Positions 27,217 through 35,928 of a stretch of 64,000 bases of DNA are shown one piece after another; positions within the stretch are counted from its first letter, which is position 1, and each line of letters opens with the position of its first letter. This DNA comes from Bradyrhizobium elkanii USDA 76 (GTDB lineage: Bacteria; Pseudomonadota; Alphaproteobacteria; Rhizobiales; Xanthobacteraceae), in assembly GCF_023278185.1 (NCBI RefSeq), contig NZ_CP066356.1, positions 9,044,001-9,108,000 on the forward strand. Direction: 5' to 3'. Made by a program: the position numbers and the translations under genes. The notes below the pieces were generated by a model. The model was not told the origin of the DNA. It saw only the letters and a program-made list of their open reading frames with translations, and searched no databases.

Positions 27217-29763
27217 TCAGGATGCGGCACCCGCCATGGCGAGACGAACCGCAGGCCGTTCGACCGCAGCCGGGGTTCGCCCGCCGATCATCTGTGCGAC
27301 CTTCTCGCTCTGCACCGGCGGGCTGAAATGGAAGCCCTGCACTTCCACGCAGGCGTCGGCGCGGAGGATGTCGAGCTGCTCCCTGGTTTCGACGCCTTCG
27401 GCCGTCGTGGTCTTGCCGAGGCTGACGGCAAAGCGAACGATCGCGCGCGCGATCCGGCGCGACTCGTCGGATGCGCCGGAGAGCTCGGAGACGAAGCTGC
27501 GGTCGATCTTGACCTTGTCGAACGGAAACTTCTGCAGAAAGCTCAGCGACGAGTAGCCGGTGCCGAAATCGTCGAGCGCGATCCGCACCCCGAGATCGTG
27601 CAGCTGGCTGAGCGCGGTAAACACCGCTTCGCTGTCCTGAATGATGGCCGTTTCGGTGACCTCGAGCTCGAGGCGCTCCGGCGAAATTCCGGCACTCGCC
27701 AGCGCGTGCACGATCACCGGGACCAGCTCCGGACTCCTGAACTGCACAGGCGACAGGTTGATCGCGATCTTGAGGTCGTCGGGCCATTTGGCGGCTTCCG
27801 CACACGCGGTGCGCAGCACCCATTCCCCGAGCGGCACGATCAGGCCGGTCTCTTCCGCCAGCGGAATGAACTGCGCCGGGGATACCATGCCGCGTTGCGG
27901 ATGGTGCCAGCGGAGCAGCGCCTCGAAGCCGCAGGTCTTCCCGCTCGCGACATGGATGAACGGCTGATAGTGCAGCTCGAACTCGCCATTGGCGAGCGCA
28001 CTGCGCATGTCGCGCTCGAGGCCGCGCCGGGCCTGCAACAGCCGATCGAGCTCCGGCTCGAAGAAGCGGAACGAGCCCCGGCCACAGCTCTTGGCCGAGT
28101 AAAGCGCGAGATCGGCGCTGCGCAGCACCTCGTCCGAATCGGTGCCGTCGCGCGGTGCGATCGCAATGCCGATGCTGGTCGTGGTGGTCACCCGATGATC
28201 GCCGAGATCGATCGGCTCGCTGAGCGCCTTCCTGATCTTCTCGGCGAGCAGGCCCGCTTCCGTGACCGGATCGCCGACATGGTCGATCACCGCGAACTCG
28301 TCGCCGCCGAGCCGCGCGACCAGCGTCGTATCGCTGACGCACCTGCGCAAGCGGGCGGCCACCGACTTCAGCAACGCATCGCCCGCCGGATGCCCGAGCG
28401 TGTCGTTGACGTCCTTGAAGCGGTCGAGATCGAGCATCAGCACCGCAAGGCTCGGTCCGCCACACCGAGCACCGGAGAGCGCGCGCTCCATCCATTCCTT
28501 GAGCAGCACGCGATTCGGCAGATCGGTCAGCGCGTCGTGCTGCGCCATATAGGTGATCTTGGCCTCCGAGCGTCGCTGCTCGGTGACGTCGCGATGCGTC
28601 GCCACCCAGCCGCCGCCGGGCATCGGCTGCCGCGTCACGCAGATCAAGCGGCCGTCGGCGAGCTCGTCGACCCGGCTGCTGATCTCGCCGGCCGGGAGCG
28701 CGTTCAATGTCGCGAGCACCTGCATCGCGGCGCTGTCGCTGGTCTCGCCCTTGAGAATGCCGTTGGCTATGCGATGCCTGATGATCTCGCGATGGGCCGT
28801 GCCGGGCAGCAGCAATTCCGGCGGCAGCCGGTACATCTTGGCGTAGCGATCATTGCAAACGACGAGGCGCTTCTCCGCATTGAACATGCAGAGGCCCTCG
28901 CCCATGTGGTTGATCGCGGTATCCAGCCGGAACCTCTGCTCCTCCAGCGCCTTCTGCGACGCCTCGACCTGCTGTCGCGCCGACGAAAGCTGGCTGATGA
29001 TCTCCTCGAAGCGACGGGTGCGAAGCGCCAGCCGGCGATCCGCGAGCACGCCGACCAGACTCATCCCGAGCACCGACAGCGCCACCCCGGCGATCACGAT
29101 GGCGAGGAAGGCAGGCGAGAGCGACAGGGCCGCCGGAGCCTGCAACGGATCCGGAACGATCTCGACCGCGCCCATCGCGGTGAAATGATGCGACACGATC
29201 GCAAGCGTCAGCAGCAGCGCCGCGACGAGCGACATCCAGCGGTCCTGACGGCGGACCGCGATCGCCAGCGCGGCGTAGCCGAACAGCATACCGAGCACGA
29301 CGGAGGCCGCCACGAGATCGAGCGACCAGACCACGCGGCCCGGCACCTCCAGCGCCCACATCCCGAGATAGTGCATGCTGGCGATACCGGCTCCGATCAC
29401 GGCGCCGCCGACCGGCGCGCGCCAGCGGCTGGAGTCGCCGGCGGCAAGGCCGAGGCCGCCGGATGTCAGCATCATCGCCGCGGCGAGCGACAGCGCGGTG
29501 AGGACAATGCCGTAGCCGGTCGGGATTCCCGGCTCATAGGCCAGCATGGCGATGAAATGCGTTGCCCAGATGCCGTAGCCGATCGCGGCTCCCGCGATCG
29601 CAATCCAGATCAGCCGCGTCCTCGCCTGCGACGCAATTGCACGATGAAAAATATTGACGGCCACAATACTGGCAACGAAGCAGACCAGTCCGGCGAGCAG
29701 AACGAGCCGCCAGTCATGCTCACCTGAAAGGCACGTAAGAACACGAAACATGCGTCGGTCCAT
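27217..29763 (-). CDS. MHYT-PAS-GGDEF-EAL membrane protein (c-di-GMP turnover)
   Basis: 848 residues. N-terminal MHYT domain of seven transmembrane helices (about 15-250) with repeated metal-binding-type motifs ATHFIAML, SMHYLGMW and SHHFTAMG; a coiled linker; a PAS domain (about 285-400); a GGDEF domain with intact GGDEF (486-490); and an EAL domain with EALLRW (614-619), DDFGTGYSSL and KIDRSFV. Both catalytic motifs look intact, so it could make and break c-di-GMP. MHYT domains are proposed to sense O2, CO or NO through bound copper, which is a proposal only. No neighbour hints at the output. Confidence 0.92.
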   Translation of the reverse strand: MDRRMFRVLTCLSGEHDWRLVLLAGLVCFVASIVAVNIFHRAIASQARTRLIWIAIAGAAIGYGIWATHFIAMLAYEPGIPTGYGIVLTALSLAAAMMLTSGGLGLAAGDSSRWRAPVGGAVIGAGIASMHYLGMWALEVPGRVVWSLDLVAASVVLGMLFGYAALAIAVRRQDRWMSLVAALLLTLAIVSHHFTAMGAVEIVPDPLQAPAALSLSPAFLAIVIAGVALSVLGMSLVGVLADRRLALRTRRFEEIISQLSSARQQVEASQKALEEQRFRLDTAINHMGEGLCMFNAEKRLVVCNDRYAKMYRLPPELLLPGTAHREIIRHRIANGILKGETSDSAAMQVLATLNALPAGEISSRVDELADGRLICVTRQPMPGGGWVATHRDVTEQRRSEAKITYMAQHDALTDLPNRVLLKEWMERALSGARCGGPSLAVLMLDLDRFKDVNDTLGHPAGDALLKSVAARLRRCVSDTTLVARLGGDEFAVIDHVGDPVTEAGLLAEKIRKALSEPIDLGDHRVTTTTSIGIAIAPRDGTDSDEVLRSADLALYSAKSCGRGSFRFFEPELDRLLQARRGLERDMRSALANGEFELHYQPFIHVASGKTCGFEALLRWHHPQRGMVSPAQFIPLAEETGLIVPLGEWVLRTACAEAAKWPDDLKIAINLSPVQFRSPELVPVIVHALASAGISPERLELEVTETAIIQDSEAVFTALSQLHDLGVRIALDDFGTGYSSLSFLQKFPFDKVKIDRSFVSELSGASDESRRIARAIVRFAVSLGKTTTAEGVETREQLDILRADACVEVQGFHFSPPVQSEKVAQMIGGRTPAAVERPAVRLAMAGAAS

Positions 29764-29912
29764 GGTTGTCCGTACGCACAGGCTAGGCTGATTGAATTGT
29801 CTTCTCGATAATATTCTGCAACTTTCAGTGGCATGGTTATCCGCGCGTAAGCCGATTCCGCACCGAAATTGATGGCTCCATAAATTTCACGGCCATACGC
29901 GATCCGCGCGAC

Positions 29913-30335
29913 TCAGCCTGCCAGCGGAACGAGCACGGTTTCACCGGTTGCAACCAGCGAGGTCTCACCCTGCTCGTTCTCCGCAAAAAGTTCCGCGCGC
30001 GCGAAGACCTGCCTGCGTCCGGCACGCAATGTGGTGCCTTTGGCGATGAAGCAGCGGCCCAGCGCGGGCTTCAGGCAATTCATCGAGAAATGCGATGCGG
30101 TGACGGAACCCGCGATCGACGCCGCAGCAAAGCCGCAGGCGGTGTCGAGCAGCGCCGCGATCATTCCGGCGTGCAGATGTCCCGCGTATTGGGTGAGATC
30201 GTCGCGCCAAGGCATCCGTAGTTCCACTGTGCCGGTGCCGGCGGCGACGACCTCGAAGCCGGCAAGCCGGTTGAAGGCCGCCGACGCATTGGTCGCAACG
30301 AGACGTTCGAGATCGAAGCCCGGGCCAGTCGTCAT
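29913..30335 (-). CDS. PaaI-type hotdog thioesterase
   Basis: 140 residues, hotdog fold. Seen: GTVELRMPWRDDLTQYAGHLHAGMIAALLDTACGFAA, in which GHLHAGMIAALLD matches the PaaI/YdiI catalytic helix region (HGG-type replaced by HAG, with Asp in the helix). It hydrolyses an acyl-CoA. Its ATG overlaps the TGA of the upstream crotonase gene (ATGA), so the two are translationally coupled and probably act on one CoA pathway. Confidence 0.87.
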   Translation of the reverse strand: MTTGPGFDLERLVATNASAAFNRLAGFEVVAAGTGTVELRMPWRDDLTQYAGHLHAGMIAALLDTACGFAAASIAGSVTASHFSMNCLKPALGRCFIAKGTTLRAGRRQVFARAELFAENEQGETSLVATGETVLVPLAG

Positions 30336-31138
30336 GTAAAACTCCATTGCGGGGGCCGCCGCTCGAGATTCGCCCTGACGGCCTCGATGTGATTGGGCGA
30401 GCCGAGCAGAAGCGCCTGTTCGGCTGTTTCGGCTGCAAGTCCGGTCGCCGCATCGCGATCGGCTGCAAGATTGAGCAGCCGCTTGGCGGCGCGGATCGCA
30501 TCCGGGCTGCGGTCCGCGATCGCGCGCGCCGTCTCCAGCGCCGCCTCGCGCGGCTGTTCGACGATCCGGGTGGCGAAGCCATACCCGAGCGCGTCGTCCG
30601 CGAAGAAGACGCGCGCGGTGTAGGTGAGTTCACGGACCACATCCTCGCGCGCGAGATGGCGCATCAGCTGCGTGCCGGCCATGTCGGGCACCAACCCCCA
30701 TTTGGCCTCGGTGATCGCAAGGCGCGTGCCGGGTGCGAGATATCTGATGTCGGCACCGAGCATCAGCTGAAAGCCGCCGCCGAAGGCGATGCCGTGGACG
30801 GCGGCGATGACCGGCACCGGCAGCTCGCGCCAGAGCCACACCAGATGCTGCGCAAAGTTGGCAATCCCGTGGGTCCGCTGACCTAGATCGGCGAAGGGCA
30901 GGATGGATTCGCCCTCCGTCGTTGCGACCAGACGCTCCATGTCGAGGCCTGCGCAGAAGGCCTGCCCTTCGCCCGAGAGCACCACGGCGCGGAGCGTGCG
31001 GTTGTCCGCGAGCTGCGCGCCGATTTCGGCGATCGCGGCGAACATCGCCGGATCGAGCGCATTGAGCTTGTCCGGGCGGTTGAGCCTGACGTCCGCGACG
31101 CCATCGGCGATACTGAGGCTTATGCGATCGGTCGTCAT
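30332..31138 (-). CDS. Enoyl-CoA hydratase/isomerase (crotonase) family protein
   Basis: 268 residues, crotonase fold. Seen: RLNRPDKLNALD, the CoA-binding/oxyanion GQAFCAGLDM and GIAFGGGFQLMLGADIRY, and TEAKWGLVPDMAGTQ. Compared with rat crotonase from memory, the Glu144 position is Gln124 here, while the Glu164 position is kept as Glu144 (own numbering), followed by Asp152, where dienoyl-CoA isomerases have a catalytic Asp. It is therefore unlikely to be a standard hydratase. Coupled to the PaaI-type thioesterase. The TetR regulator upstream reads the other way and does not share its promoter. Confidence 0.87.
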   Translation of the reverse strand: MTTDRISLSIADGVADVRLNRPDKLNALDPAMFAAIAEIGAQLADNRTLRAVVLSGEGQAFCAGLDMERLVATTEGESILPFADLGQRTHGIANFAQHLVWLWRELPVPVIAAVHGIAFGGGFQLMLGADIRYLAPGTRLAITEAKWGLVPDMAGTQLMRHLAREDVVRELTYTARVFFADDALGYGFATRIVEQPREAALETARAIADRSPDAIRAAKRLLNLAADRDAATGLAAETAEQALLLGSPNHIEAVRANLERRPPQWSFT

Positions 31139-31149
31139 GATCGGCCTCG

Positions 31150-31500
31150 CTAGTAGCCGGCGGCGGCGAGCGCCACCACGGCGCTCATCGCCATCCAGCC
31201 GAAGTGACGGAAGCGGGTCGCCACCGCGTTGGCGAGCGCCGCGACGCCGAACACGACACCGAGCGTCGCCACGATCCAGTGCCGCGCGGCATCGGAGGCC
31301 ATCGCGGGTGCAGCGAGCAGCAGCACGCCGCCGCCGATCCAGGCGACGGTGCCGGCCTGATAGACCAGGCGAAGCAAGAGCCGCAGCCGCGGCGGCTCGA
31401 CGGTGGCGCGGGCGAATATCCTGGTCTCGCCGAGCACGCCATGGATCAGGCTGACCAGAATGGCGACGACGCCGGCGCCCTGCAGCAGAAGATCACGCAT
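31150..31500 (-). CDS. Small four-helix membrane protein
   Basis: 116 residues with four hydrophobic segments: LLLQGAGVVAILVSLIHGVLG, LLLRLVYQAGTVAWIGGGVLLL, WIVATLGVVFGVAALANAVA and WMAMSAVVALAAAGY. No family was recognised with confidence. It begins at 31500, divergent from the TetR regulator, and the two operator-like palindromes lie between them. This makes it the likeliest regulated target, with the crotonase and thioesterase genes (12 bases further on) as possible parts of the same transcript. Confidence 0.75.
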   Translation of the reverse strand: MRDLLLQGAGVVAILVSLIHGVLGETRIFARATVEPPRLRLLLRLVYQAGTVAWIGGGVLLLAAPAMASDAARHWIVATLGVVFGVAALANAVATRFRHFGWMAMSAVVALAAAGY

Positions 31501-31512
31501 CGCGATGCCTCC

Positions 31513-31526
31513 ATACACTACTGTAT
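31513..31526. promoter_or_regulatory. Operator-like palindrome 1 (TetR site candidate)
   Basis: ATACACTACTGTAT lies 13 bases before the membrane-protein start and within a larger inverted repeat TCCATAC-N6-GTATGGA (31510-31529). It matches the second site at 31557-31570 at 12 of 14 positions. The two copies are 44 bases apart start to start, about four helical turns. Confidence 0.7.
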
Positions 31527-31556
31527 GGATATGATACCGACTGCTGGCGCCTGTCA

Positions 31557-31570
31557 ATACACTTGTGTAT
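31557..31570. promoter_or_regulatory. Operator-like palindrome 2 (TetR site candidate)
   Basis: ATACACTTGTGTAT is a perfect 14-base palindrome 25 bases before the TetR start codon, where a repressor would block its own promoter. Confidence 0.72.
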
Positions 31571-31594
31571 GGTGAACGGCGCGGACGGGGAACC

Positions 31595-32131
31595 ATGACG
31601 GAACAGCTCTCGGTCAAGGACTGGCTCGATCAGGGCCTGAAGACGCTGGCGCGACGCGGCTTCACGGCGCTCAAGGCCGAGCCGCTGGCCAAGGCCATGG
31701 GCGTCTCGCGCGGCAGCTTTTACTGGCATTTCGCCGACATCGGCGCCTACCGCGCGGCGATCCTCACCCATTGGCGCGAGGTCGCGGCCGAGCAGGTGAT
31801 CGCCGAGCTCGAGACCATTCCGGAAGGCGGCGACGCGCTGGCGCTGTTGCTGCGCCGCGCCTTCTCGGCGCGGCTGGCGCTGGAACGCGCCGTGCGCAGC
31901 TGGGCCACCGCCGATGCCGCGGCGCGCGCCGCCGTGCTCGAGGTCGACCAGCGCCGGATCGGCTATATCGAATCCCTGCTCCGGCAGGCCGGTTTCCCAC
32001 ACGACGTGGCGCGCGGCCGCGCGCAGATATTCTACTGGGCGTTCATCGGCTACGCGCTGTCCGAGCAGGCGCTGCCGAAGCCGCGTCAGCAGGCCGCGAT
32101 CGACGAACTGCTGCGGATGGCCAGGCGCTGA
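31595..32131 (+). CDS. TetR/AcrR family transcriptional regulator
   Basis: 178 residues. N-terminal helix-turn-helix: [43 protein letters not shown], the usual TetR pattern with GSFYWHF. The C-terminal half is the ligand domain. The start at 31595 follows GGACGGGGAACC; an upstream in-frame ATG at 31565 lies inside the operator palindrome and is rejected. Probably represses itself and the divergent membrane-protein, crotonase and thioesterase transcript. Ligand unknown; an acyl-CoA is a reasonable guess from the neighbours. Confidence 0.92.
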   Translation: MTEQLSVKDWLDQGLKTLARRGFTALKAEPLAKAMGVSRGSFYWHFADIGAYRAAILTHWREVAAEQVIAELETIPEGGDALALLLRRAFSARLALERAVRSWATADAAARAAVLEVDQRRIGYIESLLRQAGFPHDVARGRAQIFYWAFIGYALSEQALPKPRQQAAIDELLRMARR

Positions 32132-32172
32132 CAGCGCTTATTTGGATGTGCTACATCACCGGCCAGTTTGTT

Positions 32173-32222
32173 CTGACGCGTTTTCTTCACGCGAACCGGT
32201 GCCCACTTCGCTCGAAAACGCT
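32173..32222. repeat. Palindromic repeat, family E, variant
   Basis: CTGACGCGTTTTCTTCACGC and CGCTCGAAAACGCTC arms around CGAACCGGTGCCCACTT. It shares the ACCGGTNCCCACTT core with 24292-24336 and lies just before the Trm112 gene. Confidence 0.65.
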
Positions 32223-32238
32223 CCAGTCGGAGACTCCC

Positions 32239-32436
32239 ATGAATTCCACGACCGATCATCTCGAAAGCACCGCCGACCCAAAACTGCTGGAAATCCTGGT
32301 ATGCCCGATCACCAAGGGACCGCTGGAATTCGACGCCGCGCGGCAGGAACTGATCTCGCGCTCCGCCAAACTCGCCTATCCGATCCGCGACGGAATCCCG
32401 ATCATGCTGCCGGAAGAGGCGAGGAAGATCGATTGA
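32239..32436 (+). CDS. Trm112 family protein
   Basis: 65 residues. Seen: [26 protein letters not shown] and [20 protein letters not shown], the Trm112/YcaR pattern. Only one cysteine of the usual zinc knuckle is present (CPITKG), as in many bacterial members. Known: eukaryotic Trm112 activates methyltransferases; the bacterial role is less clear. Start with GGAG about 6 bases upstream. It stands alone, convergent with the UbiH-type gene across a repeat. Confidence 0.9.
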   Translation: MNSTTDHLESTADPKLLEILVCPITKGPLEFDAARQELISRSAKLAYPIRDGIPIMLPEEARKID

Positions 32437-32443
32437 TGTAGGC

Positions 32444-32530
32444 GTAGCCCGGATGAAGCGCAGCGCAATCCGGGAAAGTCTCACCGCGGATAGTCTGCCC
32501 CGGATTTCGCTTCGCTTCATCCGGGCTACG
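32444..32530. repeat. Palindromic repeat, family F, copy 1
   Basis: GTAGCCCGGATGAAGCGCAG and its inverted arm CTTCGCTTCATCCGGGCTAC. A near copy is at 50236-50326. It fills the convergent gap between the Trm112 gene and the UbiH-type gene. Confidence 0.85.
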
Positions 32531-32544
32531 GCACCAGGCAAGCG

Positions 32545-33765
32545 CTACAGCGCCTCGCCCTTCAGCAGCCGCGGTACCTCGCCTGACAGTCCCGCCGCCT
32601 GGCGGATGAACGTCTCCTTCAGCGGCGGCGCGCGATCGACGAGACCGAGGCCGATGTCGCGCACGGTGCGCAGCAGCGTCGATTCGTTGGAGAACAGGAA
32701 GTTCAGCGAGTTGGTGGCGACCCCCATCGCCATCGTGTCGAAGCGCCGCCAGCGCTGGTAGCGCTCGAGCACGTCGGCTTGGCCGAGGTCCATGCCGAGC
32801 CGCGCCGCATCGACCACGACCTCGGCGAGCGCAGCGACGTCCTTCAGGCCCATGTTGAGCCCCTGCCCCGCGATCGGATGGATCACATGCGCGGCATCGC
32901 CGATCAGCGCCAGCCGTTCGGCGATGAACGAGCGCGCGACGAAATAGCCGAGCGGGAAGGCGCGCGGCCTGTCGAGCGGCCTGATTTCGCCGAGATGCAG
33001 GCCGAAGCGCTGCTCGAGCTCGGCGTGGAATTGCTCTTCGTTCAAGGCGACAATGCGCGCGGCATCCTTGCGCGTCTCGGTCCACACCAGCGACGAGCGA
33101 TTGCCGGTCAGCGGCAGGATCGCGAACGGCCCTGCGGGCAGGAAATGCTCCTCGGCGCGGCCGTGATGTTCGCGCTCGTGCCCGACCGTGACCACGATGC
33201 CGGACTGGTCGTAGTCCCAGCCATGGGTCGCAATCCCGGCGCGCTCGCGCAGCTTCGAGCGCGCGCCGTCGGCGGCAACCAGCAGGCTCGCATCGATCAC
33301 GGTGCCGTCGGCCAGCGTGATGCTGACGCCGTCGGGGCGCGACGCGAAGCTCGACACCGCGGTGGCGCGCAGCTCGACGCCCTCGGCTTCGGCACGGCTC
33401 GCGAGCGCATCGATCAAATAGCGGTTCTCGACCATATGGGCGAACGGCTCGCCGGGCTCGACATTGCCGGCGAAGGTCAGGAACACCGGGCGCGTCGCGT
33501 CCTCCAGCCTGGAGTCGGTCACGACCATATCGGTGATCGGCTGCGCGGTCGGCGCCACCTGGCCCCAGACGCCGAGGGTCTCGAACAGCCGCCGGCAGGC
33601 CGCCACGATCGCGGTCGCGCGCGGATCGCGGCTCGGGCGCTGGCTCAGCGCCGGATCGGCCACGATGACCGGGATGTCCGGCCCAAGCCCCTGGCGCAGC
33701 GCCACGGCGAGCGCCAACCCTGCAAATGCGCCCCCGCAGATGACAATACTTCGCTGTGCCGGCAT
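32545..33765 (-). CDS. UbiH/UbiF family FAD-dependent hydroxylase (ubiquinone biosynthesis)
   Basis: 406 residues, class A flavoprotein monooxygenase. Seen: N-terminal FAD motif VICGGAFAGLALAVAL, DASLLVAADGARSKLRERAG (the DG motif), and the second FAD motif RLALIGDAAHVIHPIAGQGLNMGLKD, typical of the UbiH/UbiF/COQ6 family, which adds hydroxyl groups to the ubiquinone ring. Which ring position it modifies cannot be told; alphaproteobacteria use one or few broad enzymes (UbiL, UbiM). Single gene, divergent from tesB. Confidence 0.9.
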   Translation of the reverse strand: MPAQRSIVICGGAFAGLALAVALRQGLGPDIPVIVADPALSQRPSRDPRATAIVAACRRLFETLGVWGQVAPTAQPITDMVVTDSRLEDATRPVFLTFAGNVEPGEPFAHMVENRYLIDALASRAEAEGVELRATAVSSFASRPDGVSITLADGTVIDASLLVAADGARSKLRERAGIATHGWDYDQSGIVVTVGHEREHHGRAEEHFLPAGPFAILPLTGNRSSLVWTETRKDAARIVALNEEQFHAELEQRFGLHLGEIRPLDRPRAFPLGYFVARSFIAERLALIGDAAHVIHPIAGQGLNMGLKDVAALAEVVVDAARLGMDLGQADVLERYQRWRRFDTMAMGVATNSLNFLFSNESTLLRTVRDIGLGLVDRAPPLKETFIRQAAGLSGEVPRLLKGEAL

Positions 33766-33881
33766 GCGATCCTTACTCGATTACGCCATCAAAGGAGACT
33801 TGCTACCTGATATTAGCTGGGCGAAACAGAGTTTAGAAACAAGGGCGGCTAACAGCCCCAATCGTCATTCCGGGGCCATCC

Positions 33882-34745
33882 ATGTCCAAGAGCCTGATCG
33901 ACCTGCTGTCCATCCTCGATCTCGAGCAGCTCGAGGTGAATTTGTTCCGCGGCAACAGCCCGAAGACGAGCTGGCAGCGGGTGTTCGGCGGCCAGGTGAT
34001 CGGCCAGGCGATGGTGGCGGCCTGCCGCACCGTCGAGGGCCGGCTGCCGCACTCGATCCATTGCTACTTCATCCTGCCCGGCGATCCGCAGATCCCGATC
34101 ATCTACCAGGTCGAGCGGCTGCGCGACGGCAAGAGCTACACCACCCGCCGCGTCACCGCGATCCAGCACGGCAACGCGATCTTCTCCATCATGGTGTCGT
34201 TCCATGCCGAGGAAGAGAGCAACTTCAATCATCAGGAGAAGATGCCCGACGTGCCGCCGCCGGAGAAGCTGACCGCGGAGGAGGTGTCGAAGCAGCCGAT
34301 GTTCAAGGAGATGCCGGAGTTCATCCGCCGCTATTACGAGAGCGACCGGCCGATCGAGCTGCGCCCGGTCGAGCTCGGCCGCTATTTCGGCCAGAAGATC
34401 GACGACGGCCGCATCCATGTCTGGATCCGCACCGCCGCCAAGCTGCCCGACGATCCGGCGCTGCATCTGTGCGCGCTCGCCTATGCGTCGGATTTCTCAC
34501 TGCTCGATGCCGTGATGGCGCGCTACGGCCGCACGCTGTTCGACAAGCGCATGATGCCGGCGAGCCTCGATCACGCGATGTGGTTTCACCGCCCGTTCCG
34601 CGCCGACGAATGGCTGCTCTACGCGCAGGACTCGCCGAGCGCGCAGTCAGGCCGCGGCCTGACGCGCGGCCTGATCTTCAAGCCCGACGGCACGCTGGTG
34701 GCGTCCGTCGCGCAAGAAGGTTCGGTGCGCGAGCGAAAGGCATAG
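33882..34745 (+). CDS. tesB: Acyl-CoA thioesterase II
   Basis: 287 residues, double-hotdog fold, the standard TesB size. Seen: FRGNSPKTSWQRVFGGQVIGQAM and HSIHCYFILPGDPQIPIIYQVERLRDGKSYTTRRV in the first hotdog; SLDHAMWFHRPFRADEWLLY and GRGLTRGLIF in the second, including the His and Asp positions of the E. coli active site. Hydrolyses medium- and long-chain acyl-CoA, perhaps to recover CoA. Single gene with a repeat after it. Confidence 0.95.
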   Translation: MSKSLIDLLSILDLEQLEVNLFRGNSPKTSWQRVFGGQVIGQAMVAACRTVEGRLPHSIHCYFILPGDPQIPIIYQVERLRDGKSYTTRRVTAIQHGNAIFSIMVSFHAEEESNFNHQEKMPDVPPPEKLTAEEVSKQPMFKEMPEFIRRYYESDRPIELRPVELGRYFGQKIDDGRIHVWIRTAAKLPDDPALHLCALAYASDFSLLDAVMARYGRTLFDKRMMPASLDHAMWFHRPFRADEWLLYAQDSPSAQSGRGLTRGLIFKPDGTLVASVAQEGSVRERKA

Positions 34746-34755
34746 GGCGCAGAAC

Positions 34756-34800
34756 GCGATCCGGAAAAGCGCGGAGCGGTTTTCCGGAGAGCTCACGCTC
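34756..34800. repeat. Palindromic repeat, family E, degenerate copy
   Basis: CGATCCGGAAAAGCGCGGAG and CGGTTTTCCGGAGAGCTCAC arms; related to 26048-26094. It lies in the convergent gap between tesB and the GYF-domain gene. Confidence 0.65.
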
Positions 34801-34832
34801 GAACAGAGCCGGTCGGCACGATGAGATCGCGC

Positions 34833-35723
34833 TCACTGGCCGGCGTAGGCACCGCGCTCGGTCAGCGCGAATTGCGAAACGAACCAGTTGCCGTACCAGC
34901 GCAGCACCCACGGAATCGGGATCAGGAAGCCGCAGGCGATCGTGAACACGATGGTTCGCCACAGCACCTCGATGCCGGACGCGTTGAAGCTGACCTCGCG
35001 GCGCGTGCCGTCGATGTTGCGGCAGATCCAGCGCATCCAGGCGGTCAGCACCCAGGCCCAGCCGATGATGGTGATGGCCGAGACCACCATCGCCACGTAC
35101 CAGCCGACATAGGCGACCGGGCTGCCCTTGAACGAGATCGGCAGGTCCTGGCCGCTCGAGCTGAGATGGCCGATGATCCAGCGCACGATCATCCAGCTCA
35201 GGAAGCCCTGCAGCAGCAGCGAGAGCAGCGTCACGATGTTGCTGTTGGCCGCGCCGGCATAGGTCAGAAGACCGAGCACGATGAAGACCCACCAGATGTC
35301 GAGCGGCTGCCCGGTGAAGGCGAAATGCGGGCGGCCCGGCACGCGGATATAGGGGATCGCAAAGCGGTACAGGCCGGTCGCGGTCCACGGCGCCGGGATG
35401 ACGAGGATCTGGCCGATAAACATCAAGAGGCTGCGGCCGAACAGGCCCCAGATCGGGAAGTCGGCCGACAGTGCGCCGCCGCTATAGCTTCCGGACGCCA
35501 CCACGGGCGGCGGTCCGCCGGCCTGCGGAAATGCCGGCGGCGCGCCGGCACTCGGGACGAGGCCCGGAATTTCCCCGGCCTTCTGCCAGCCGGCCATGCC
35601 CTCGGTCCACACCAAGGTGTCGGCCCCCACCATGCCCCGGGTGATCAGGTCGCGGAGCTGGGTTTCAGGCAGGGGGCCCTTTTGCTGGCCTTCGGATGCA
35701 TAAAACCAGTTTCGGTTCGACAT
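34833..35723 (-). CDS. GYF-like (DUF4339) domain membrane protein
   Basis: 296 residues. An N-terminal GYF_2 domain (about 1-55: NWFYASEGQQKGPLPETQLRDLI and LVWTEGMAGWQKAGEIPGL) is followed by a Pro/Gly linker and about six transmembrane segments (110-290) resembling DUF898-type proteins. The GYF_2 domain probably binds proline-rich sequences at the cytoplasmic face. The start at 35723 follows GAGGAAACAAGAA. Function unknown. It is divergent from glnK1. Confidence 0.8.
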   Translation of the reverse strand: MSNRNWFYASEGQQKGPLPETQLRDLITRGMVGADTLVWTEGMAGWQKAGEIPGLVPSAGAPPAFPQAGGPPPVVASGSYSGGALSADFPIWGLFGRSLLMFIGQILVIPAPWTATGLYRFAIPYIRVPGRPHFAFTGQPLDIWWVFIVLGLLTYAGAANSNIVTLLSLLLQGFLSWMIVRWIIGHLSSSGQDLPISFKGSPVAYVGWYVAMVVSAITIIGWAWVLTAWMRWICRNIDGTRREVSFNASGIEVLWRTIVFTIACGFLIPIPWVLRWYGNWFVSQFALTERGAYAGQ

Positions 35724-35928
35724 TTCTTGTTTCCTCGGGGCGCGCACAGGGACACGCGATAGGCGAAACGAACCAGCAGGACCGCTGGCCGGGGCGGGAA
35801 AGCCACATTGTGGCGGAGCGTTTCCAATCCGTACAGTGAGGGACCTCACGCGCTGCGCATGTTTTCCGCTTCAATCTGCAAGTTTTTTATGCCATTTGCC
35901 CAGAAAGCTGCCAGATTTGGCGGACGCG

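Noticed and set aside
27163..29727. Long open frame of about 854 codons opposite the MHYT-PAS-GGDEF-EAL gene
   Set aside because: It is a mirror of the high-GC coding strand: Arg/Gln/His-rich translation, no recognisable domain, and the opposite strand has a full set of intact motifs.
31565..31594. Upstream ATG at 31565 as the TetR start
   Set aside because: It lies within the operator palindrome, lacks a ribosome site, and the added residues do not fit the family; the ATG at 31595 has GGACGGGG upstream.
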